Below, in pieces: positions 59,072 to 64,000 of a stretch of DNA of 64,000 nucleotides. A program made the translations under genes and the position numbers. Location: the NCBI GenBank assembly GCA_035550655.1, contig DASZOU010000033.1, positions 186,001-250,000 of the forward strand, read 5' to 3'. Positions within the stretch are counted from its first letter, which is position 1. Each line of letters starts with the position of its first letter. The stretch is from DASZTV01 sp035550655 (lineage in GTDB: Bacteria; Actinomycetota; Actinomycetes; JAFAQI01). Below the pieces are notes generated by a model. It saw only the letters and a program-made list of their open reading frames with translations. It was not told where the DNA came from and searched no databases.

Positions 59072-60676
59072 GTGACCCAAACCAAGCGAAACGTCCTGAC
59101 CCTCATCGCCGCGCCCTGCCTCGCCGCCGCCGGGCTGACCGCGGGGACCGCGGCCGCGATCTCGCCGATCTCGCCCGCCGTGGCGCGGGCGACGTCGACC
59201 GCCACGCCGGTCAAGCACCTCGTCGTGATCTTCGACGAGAACGTGTCCTTCGACCACTACTTCGCGACCTACCCGCACGCGAAGAACCCCGCCGGTGAGC
59301 CAACGTTCATCGCGAAGCCCGGTACGCCCTCGGTCAATGGCTTGAACCATCACCTGCGCACCCACAACCCGAACGCCGCGAACCCGGTCCGCCTCGACCG
59401 CAGCCACGCGGTGACGTGCGACCAGGACCACGACTACCTGCCGGAGCAGAAGGCCGACGACCGGGGCCGCATGGACAAGTTCGTGGAGAACACCGACTCC
59501 GGCGACTGCACCGCGAAGAACCCCGGCGAGTACTACCGCAAGGGCCTCGTCATGGACTACTACGACGGCAACACGGTCACCGCCCTGTGGAACTACGCGC
59601 AGCACTTCGCGCTGAGCGACCGCAGCTTCGGCACGACGTACGGGCCGTCGACGCCCGGGGCGCTGAACCTCGTCTCGGGTCAGACCCACGGCGTCACGTC
59701 GATCGACCCGAAGACGGGAAAGCGCACCGCGAAGCCCGACACCTACACCGTCGTCGACCCGAACTCTCACGGCGTGGGCACGGTCATCAACGACCCCGAC
59801 CCGGCGTACGACGACTGCTCGGATCCGGCGTACGCGCAGGCCTCGATGTCCGGCAAGAACATCGGCAACCTGCTGAACGCGAAGGGCGTGACGTGGGGCT
59901 GGTTCGAGGGCGGGTTCCGGCCCACCTCGCGCAGCGGCGGCACCGCGAGCTGCGGTGCACAGCACGCCGCGATCAACGGCGTGAAGACGTCGGACTACAT
60001 CCCGCACCACGAGCCGTTCGAGTACTACAAGTCGACGTCGAACCCGCACCACCTCGCGCCCAGCAAGACGTCGATGATCGGCAAGTCCGACCGGGCGAAC
60101 CACCAGTACGACCTGTCGGACTTCTTCACCGCGCTGCACGCGGGCGTCATGCCGTCGGTGAGCTACCTCAAGCCGGCCGGCTACCAGGACGGGCACGCCG
60201 GGTACTCCGACCCGATCGACGAGCAGCACTTCCTGGTCAAGACGATCAACACGATCCAGCGCAGCAGGTTCTGGGCGAGCACCGCGATCGTCATCGCCTG
60301 GGACGACTCCGACGGCTGGTACGACCACGTCGAGGGCCCGATCGTGAACCAGTCGGACACCTCCAACGACGCCTTGTCCGGTCACGACAAGTGCGGGCGT
60401 GCGGGGCTGCGGCAGCTCGGCGGGTTCAAGGACCGGTGCGGCTACGGACCCCGGTTGCCGCTGCTGGTGATCTCGCCGTACGCGAAGCGCAACTTCGTGG
60501 ATAACCGCGTGACCGACCAGTCGTCGGTGCTGCGCTTCATCGAGGACAACTGGAAGACCGGCCGGCTCGGCGGCGGCTCGTTCGACGCGATCGCCGGCAA
60601 CCTCGACGGGATGCTCGACTTCGCGAGCCCGCACCCGGCGAAGGTCATCCTCAAGCCCAACGGCGAGGTGAAGTAG
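59072..60676 (+). CDS. Secreted phosphoesterase (phospholipase C/acid phosphatase family)
   Basis: 534 residues from GTG 59072. Signal peptide: basic NVLTLIAAPCLAAAGLTAGT to AAA. Family PF04185: VVIFDENVSFDHYFATYPHA (metal and nucleophile region, EN-SFDHYF), the conserved HDYLPEQKADDRGRMDKFVE, FGTTYGPSTPGALNLVSGQT, DGHAGYSDPIDEQHFL, IVIAWDDSDGWYDHV and ISPYAKRNFVDNR. Such enzymes hydrolyse phosphodiesters/monoesters, including phospholipids, outside the cell and may release phosphate. No Tat RR is seen. Confidence 0.9.
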   Translation: MTQTKRNVLTLIAAPCLAAAGLTAGTAAAISPISPAVARATSTATPVKHLVVIFDENVSFDHYFATYPHAKNPAGEPTFIAKPGTPSVNGLNHHLRTHNPNAANPVRLDRSHAVTCDQDHDYLPEQKADDRGRMDKFVENTDSGDCTAKNPGEYYRKGLVMDYYDGNTVTALWNYAQHFALSDRSFGTTYGPSTPGALNLVSGQTHGVTSIDPKTGKRTAKPDTYTVVDPNSHGVGTVINDPDPAYDDCSDPAYAQASMSGKNIGNLLNAKGVTWGWFEGGFRPTSRSGGTASCGAQHAAINGVKTSDYIPHHEPFEYYKSTSNPHHLAPSKTSMIGKSDRANHQYDLSDFFTALHAGVMPSVSYLKPAGYQDGHAGYSDPIDEQHFLVKTINTIQRSRFWASTAIVIAWDDSDGWYDHVEGPIVNQSDTSNDALSGHDKCGRAGLRQLGGFKDRCGYGPRLPLLVISPYAKRNFVDNRVTDQSSVLRFIEDNWKTGRLGGGSFDAIAGNLDGMLDFASPHPAKVILKPNGEVK

Positions 60677-60694
60677 CCCACCCGGACGCAGATC

Positions 60695-60773
60695 GCATGT
60701 GACATAGGTGTCGCGATTTGCAGCCCTAATGTCACACAGCAGTCGCGATTTACGACCTCTATGTCACATGCGA
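60695..60773. repeat. Array C: three ATGTSACAY boxes at 32-bp spacing
   Basis: Boxes at 60697 (ATGTGACAT), 60729 (ATGTCACAC) and 60761 (ATGTCACAT), 32 bp apart, with spacers AGGTGTCGCGATTTGCAGCC and AGCAGTCGCGATTTACGACC. The last box runs into the minus-strand gene's stop (GCGATCAGC), exactly as in array A. Confidence 0.85.
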
Positions 60774-61064
60774 TCAGCTCGAGGCGCGCATCTTCCCCAT
60801 CTGCTTCTGGATGTCGGCCTCCGAGAACGTCGCGCGACGGAACGCGGTCCACGCGTTCAGCAGCAGGAACACACCCCAGAAGCCGATGAAGAAGATCGGC
60901 CAGTAGAAGTGGCCGGTGCCCGTGATGGCCCAGATCAGTGTCAGGAAGCCGTTGATCAGCACATAGGTGAGCAAGTGCGTGAGAAAGCCCCGCTTTGCCC
61001 GCAGCTTGTAGATGGCCTGCTTGCGGAGCTCGGCGTCATCGAGCCCGGCGACGTCGTCCTTCAT
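60774..61064 (-). CDS. 2TM-domain small membrane protein
   Basis: 96 residues from ATG 61064. Helices THLLTYVLINGFLTLIWAIT and YWPIFFIGFWGVFLLLNAWT flanked by a basic/acidic N-terminal helix (ELRKQAIYKLRAKRG) and the C-terminal TFSEADIQKQMGKMRASS; the pattern HxxxYxxIN and WPxFxxGxWG is the 2TM family (PF13239). A paralogue is at 61602. In other bacteria 2TM domains accompany histidine kinases or stand alone; role unknown. Confidence 0.82.
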   Translation of the reverse strand: MKDDVAGLDDAELRKQAIYKLRAKRGFLTHLLTYVLINGFLTLIWAITGTGHFYWPIFFIGFWGVFLLLNAWTAFRRATFSEADIQKQMGKMRASS

Positions 61065-61191
61065 GGTCCCCCTCCACGGCGTTGCCCCGACGGTAGCGGC
61101 GGCGGTCGCGTGCTGGCGAGGCCCTTCGGCCCTATGCCGGCTCCCCCGATCGCGGGAAGGTGAAGCCGGAGCGGGCCGAGAGGAGAGCGCG

Positions 61192-61605
61192 ATGAACCTG
61201 CAGGAGCTGACGGCCGCCGCACGGGACACCCTCACCGTCAAGCGGGTGTACGGCGAGCCCTACGAACGCGACGGCATCACCGTCATCCCGGCAGCGCGCG
61301 TGAGCGGCGGCGGCGGGGGCGGCTCCGGCCACGACCCGCACGGTCAGGACGGCGAGGGCGGCGGGTTCGGCGCGCAGGCCCGGCCGGCCGGTGCGTACGT
61401 CGTACGAGACGGACGCGTCCACTGGCAGCCGGCGATCGACGTCAACAAGCTGGCCGGTGTGATCGGCGCGGTGGCGATCAGCTGGATCGTGACTCGCGCC
61501 CGCACGCAGCGGCTGAACGCCAAGCTCGCCTTGGTCGAGCGCAAGATCGACCACCGGATCGCTCACGACCGCGCCCGGCGGCGCCGGAAGGCGGATGCCG
61601 CCTAG
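61192..61605 (+). CDS. GerW/YtfJ-like protein
   Basis: 137 residues from ATG 61192 behind AGGAGAG. N-terminal LTAAARDTLTVKRVYGEPYE then RDGITVIPAARVSGGGGGGS, a Gly-rich stretch, ARPAGAYVVRDGRVHWQPAI and a hydrophobic helix (GVIGAVAISWIVT), followed by a basic coiled region. This is the YtfJ/GerW fold known in spore formers and widely kept in actinobacteria. It is convergent with the 2TM gene at 61602, with stop codons overlapping by four bases. Confidence 0.83.
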   Translation: MNLQELTAAARDTLTVKRVYGEPYERDGITVIPAARVSGGGGGGSGHDPHGQDGEGGGFGAQARPAGAYVVRDGRVHWQPAIDVNKLAGVIGAVAISWIVTRARTQRLNAKLALVERKIDHRIAHDRARRRRKADAA

Positions 61606-61886
61606 CGGTGAGTGAGCCGCTCCATCTCACGGTGGATGGCGACCTCCGAGAACTCCTCGTGGCGGTAGGCGTCCCAGCCGTTCATCACCACGCCGATCCC
61701 CCAGAAGCCGATCGGGAACGCCGGCCAGAAGAACCCGCCTGAGTCCGTCATCGCCCAGATCAGGACGATGAATGCGTTCACCAGGAAGAACACGAGCAGG
61801 TGTGCCTTGAAGTCACGCTGCTTCTTCAACCGCGCCACGGCCTGCTCACGCAGCTGCATCTCATTGAATGCGAGGTCGTTGCTCAT
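61602..61886 (-). CDS. 2TM-domain small membrane protein, second copy
   Basis: 94 residues. LREQAVARLKKQRDFKAHLL leads into FFLVNAFIVLIWAMTDSGGFF and WPAFPIGFWGIGVVMNGWDAY, ending EEFSEVAIHREMERLTHR. It is a close paralogue in layout to the protein at 60774-61064 (shared IWAxT..G.F.WP.F.IGFWG core). The two bracket the GerW-like gene and probably arose by local duplication. Upstream 181 bp to 62068 contain no gene. Confidence 0.82.
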   Translation of the reverse strand: MSNDLAFNEMQLREQAVARLKKQRDFKAHLLVFFLVNAFIVLIWAMTDSGGFFWPAFPIGFWGIGVVMNGWDAYRHEEFSEVAIHREMERLTHR

Positions 61887-62067
61887 CTGACGCCTCCGAT
61901 ACCTCTACAGGATCGACGGTACGGCGCCGCCTGCACAGCTCCGAGAGGCGAAAGTCCCGACCTCGAGAACAGTTGGCAGCCTTTCCATCACCGGGACGCG
62001 CCGGCCGCCCACAGGAAACGGTGGACGCGGGCTTGCCCCCAATCCCGACTAAGAGGGCCCGCCCGGC

Positions 62068-62724
62068 ATGGCAGCCGTGGTTCCTGCCCCCATGCCTTTC
62101 TCGACTCGAAGCATTCAGCTGCTGTTCTGCACGGTGGCGTCGGCCACGGCGGTGCTCTCGTGCGCGTCACCCGCCGCGGCGATGCCTGCCCCGCCCGAAC
62201 CTGCGTACGCGGTGGCAGCGCCGACCGACATCGCCGTGCACTTCACCGACTCCACCGCCACGATCACGTGGAACGAGGTCCCTGCCTCACGCGGCTACGG
62301 CGTGACGATCCGCCCGCTCGACGTACAAGGCCCGTATGGCGAGGAGCAAGTGATCGCCAACAACTACACGCTGCCCTTCACCCAGTTTCCGGGATACGGG
62401 AAATACAAGGACGGCTACGCCTACCAGGTGTGTTCCTTCGGCTCAACCGGCAGAGGACCGTGCACCACCTTGAGCGATGGCTTCGCCGTGCGTTCGGCCG
62501 GTCATGCGGTCAGCACGGACAACCTTCACCGTGCCGCGCACAAGGTTTCGTCCTGCTTAGGGAACGGCGAGAAGGCAGGCCTCCTCACCGCCGCGGGGGG
62601 CGGTATCGTCGCCGCGCTTGATAGCTGGATTCCAGGCGTTGACGTCGTCACTGCGGCCGGGGTCGGCATCGCCGCGTCCGGTGAAGGCGCTCAGACTTTC
62701 GTCAGCTGCCTCCTCAACTGGTAG
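62068..62724 (+). CDS. Secreted protein with fibronectin-III-like domain
   Basis: 218 residues from ATG 62068 (ATG 62092 is an alternative start). Signal peptide STRSIQLLFCTVASATAVLS, then an FN3-like fold (PTDIAVHFTDSTATITWNEV, GYAYQVCSFGSTGRGPC). C-terminal ~60 residues have a Gly/Ala-rich hydrophobic segment (GLLTAAGGGIVAALDSWIPG, VTAAGVGIAASGEGAQTF). Two cysteine pairs are likely disulphides. Unknown family. It is followed by the 54-residue gene at 62731. Confidence 0.72.
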   Translation: MAAVVPAPMPFSTRSIQLLFCTVASATAVLSCASPAAAMPAPPEPAYAVAAPTDIAVHFTDSTATITWNEVPASRGYGVTIRPLDVQGPYGEEQVIANNYTLPFTQFPGYGKYKDGYAYQVCSFGSTGRGPCTTLSDGFAVRSAGHAVSTDNLHRAAHKVSSCLGNGEKAGLLTAAGGGIVAALDSWIPGVDVVTAAGVGIAASGEGAQTFVSCLLNW

Positions 62725-62730
62725 CCGGCA

Positions 62731-62895
62731 ATGAAAAGACTCGACCTTCGGCGCGCCGTCGTGACCTCGACCGTGCTGACCGCCGTCGCCACAATCTCCG
62801 GCTACTCGGTCGACCACAACCTCGGTTCGGCGGCGTTCGGGGCCGGCATGGAGTGGATCCTCTTGCTTCTGTACGAGATGCGGCGCCGGCGGTAG
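62731..62895 (+). CDS. 54-residue membrane micro-protein
   Basis: 54 residues: MKRLDLRRAVVTSTVLTAVA then a short ISGYSVDHNLGSAAFGAGME and a second hydrophobic helix WILLLLYE ending in MRRRR. Six bp after the secreted gene, same strand, codon use like the neighbours. The ribosome-binding site is weak (GTAGCCGGCA), so translation may be coupled to the upstream gene. Not recognised. Confidence 0.55.
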   Translation: MKRLDLRRAVVTSTVLTAVATISGYSVDHNLGSAAFGAGMEWILLLLYEMRRRR

Positions 62896-62915
62896 TGGCC
62901 CGCATGAGCCCGCTG

Positions 62916-64000
62916 CTAGCGGTTGGTGGGGAAGCCCAGGTCTAGTGCGCATGGCTGCGGGTCGGGCCAGCGAGTGCTGACCGTCTTCAGCCGCGTGTAG
63001 AAGCGGATCCCCTCGGGCCCGTAGATCGCACTGTCCCCGAAGATCGACGCCTTCCACCCGCCGAAGGAATGCCACGCGACCGGCACCGGGATCGGCACGT
63101 TGATGCCGACCATCCCGACCTCGATCTCCCGCTCGAAGCGCCGCGCCGCGCCCCCGTCGCGGGTGAACAGAGCCACTCCGTTGCCGTACTGGTTCGCGTT
63201 GACCAGCGCGATCGCGTCGTCGAGCGATGGCACCCGTACGACGGACAGCACCGGGCCGAAGATCTCGTCGTCGTACGCCTTCATCCCCGGCTCGACGCCG
63301 TCGAGCAGCGAGCAGCCGAGGAAGAACCCATCGCGATCCGACAACGAGGCCGATCCGTCGACGACGACCCGCGCACCCTCGCTCGCCGCACCCGACACGT
63401 ACGACCGCACCCGATCGCGATGCGCCGCGGTGATCAGCGGACCCATCATCGACGCAGCGTCATCGCCCGGTCCGATCACGACGTCGTCGATCTTCGCGGT
63501 GATCGCCTCGACCAATGGATCGCCCGCGTCACCGACGGCCACGACAACCGAGATCGCCATGCACCGCTCGCCCGCGGAGCCATAAGCCGCCGACACCGCG
63601 GCGTCCGCCGCGCCGTCGAGGTCCGCGTCCGGCAGCACCACCATGTGGTTCTTCGCGCCGCCGAGCGCCTGCACTCGCTTGCCGTGCTGCGTCCCGGTCT
63701 CGTAGACGTGCCGGGCGATCGGCGTCGACCCGACGAAGGAGACCGCGTCCACATCAGGATGCGTGATGAGCGCGTCGACGGCCTCGGCGTCGCCGTGCAC
63801 GACGTTGAACACGCCGTCCGGGAAGCCCGCCTCCGTCACCAGCTCCGCGAGCAACAGCGACGGCGACGGGTCGCGCTCCGACGGCTTCAGCACGAACGCG
63901 TTGCCGCACGCGAGCGCATTCGCCGCCATCCACAACGGCACCATCACCGGGAAGTTGAACGGCGTGATCCCCGCGACCACACCGACCGGCGACAGCACGG
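62916..64000 (-). CDS. mmsA: Methylmalonate-semialdehyde/CoA-acylating aldehyde dehydrogenase, partial
   Basis: The 5' end is beyond the window; ~361 C-terminal residues are present. GITPFNFPVMVPLWMAANAL, KPSERDPSPS, VQALGGAKNHMVVLPDADLD, the catalytic-cysteine motif AYGSAGERCMAISVVVAVGD, DDEIFGPVLSVVRVPSLDDA and a C-terminal FGGWKASIFGDSAIYGPEGI identify MmsA, which converts (methyl)malonate semialdehyde to (propionyl-)acetyl-CoA in valine and inositol breakdown. Convergent with the micro-protein gene at 62731. Confidence 0.93.
   Translation of the reverse strand, partial: VLSPVGVVAGITPFNFPVMVPLWMAANALACGNAFVLKPSERDPSPSLLLAELVTEAGFPDGVFNVVHGDAEAVDALITHPDVDAVSFVGSTPIARHVYETGTQHGKRVQALGGAKNHMVVLPDADLDGAADAAVSAAYGSAGERCMAISVVVAVGDAGDPLVEAITAKIDDVVIGPGDDAASMMGPLITAAHRDRVRSYVSGAASEGARVVVDGSASLSDRDGFFLGCSLLDGVEPGMKAYDDEIFGPVLSVVRVPSLDDAIALVNANQYGNGVALFTRDGGAARRFEREIEVGMVGINVPIPVPVAWHSFGGWKASIFGDSAIYGPEGIRFYTRLKTVSTRWPDPQPCALDLGFPTNR

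Noticed and set aside
57167..60634. Giant minus-strand open frame of over 1100 codons
   Set aside because: Its N-terminal 600 codons lie opposite the well-supported phosphoesterase gene and cross the box array. Only the part from GTG 58840 shows a protein family.

Overview
The window is high-GC DNA (GTG and even TTG starts, four-base stop/start overlaps, Streptomyces-like codon use) from the chromosome of an actinobacterium. The families present support that: an actinobacterial group 1h [NiFe]-hydrogenase, DUF5947, a DUF6893-like micro-protein, 2TM-domain proteins, ECF sigma factors and GerW/YtfJ-like proteins. No rRNA, tRNA, transposase, phage gene or CRISPR array was seen. Genus cannot be read from the sequence; an aerobic, oligotrophic soil-type lineage fits the gene content.

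Layout. 1-9.9 kb: an ECF sigma factor with a secreted Ig-like protein and a Pro/Thr-rich membrane protein that runs off the left edge, then small metabolic genes (GNAT, FAD monooxygenase, gamma-carbonic anhydrase, MFS exporter, HATPase-type anti-sigma kinase). 9.9-23.3 kb: one tightly overlapping minus-strand operon for a branched-chain-type (Liv) ABC transporter with very unusual fusions (LivH-LivM-LivG in one chain; an MFS-like membrane domain fused to LivF), with a lipoprotein binding protein, two alpha/beta hydrolases, a GlcD-type FAD oxidase and a PucR/CdaR-type regulator. 23.4-31 kb: dehydrogenase/sugar kinase pair split by a chagasin-like gene and duplication scars, an amidohydrolase, secreted CAP-like protein, and an H-x4-D protein. 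30.4-38.3 kb: a second Liv module (TetR, paralogous hydrolase, membrane-anchored binding protein, LivH, LivM-LivG fusion, LivF) with two identical 16-bp palindromic TetR-type operators.

38.4-52 kb: a complete-looking group 1h high-affinity hydrogenase locus: hhyS, hhyL, a NifU-like protein, DUF5947, DUF6084, an unknown 437-residue protein, the maturation protease, hypA, hypC, hypD and hypE on the plus strand, converging on hypF, two GmhA-like SIS proteins flanking a divergent HypC-like protein, and a PadR regulator on the minus strand. hypB is absent from the window and HypA lacks its zinc domain. Such enzymes oxidise atmospheric H2 to supply respiration during starvation.

52-64 kb: YceI-like protein, PAS/GAF/GGDEF/EAL signalling protein, hydrolase-adenylate cyclase fusion, S15 hydrolase, secreted phosphoesterase, two 2TM proteins around a GerW-like gene, a secreted protein with a micro-protein, and a partial MmsA.

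The most unusual non-coding signals are three intergenic arrays of palindromic ATGTSACAT boxes spaced exactly 32 bp apart (30.3, 58.9 and 60.7 kb), a shared long-hairpin repeat at 3.0 and 27.0 kb, and duplication scars around the chagasin-like gene.
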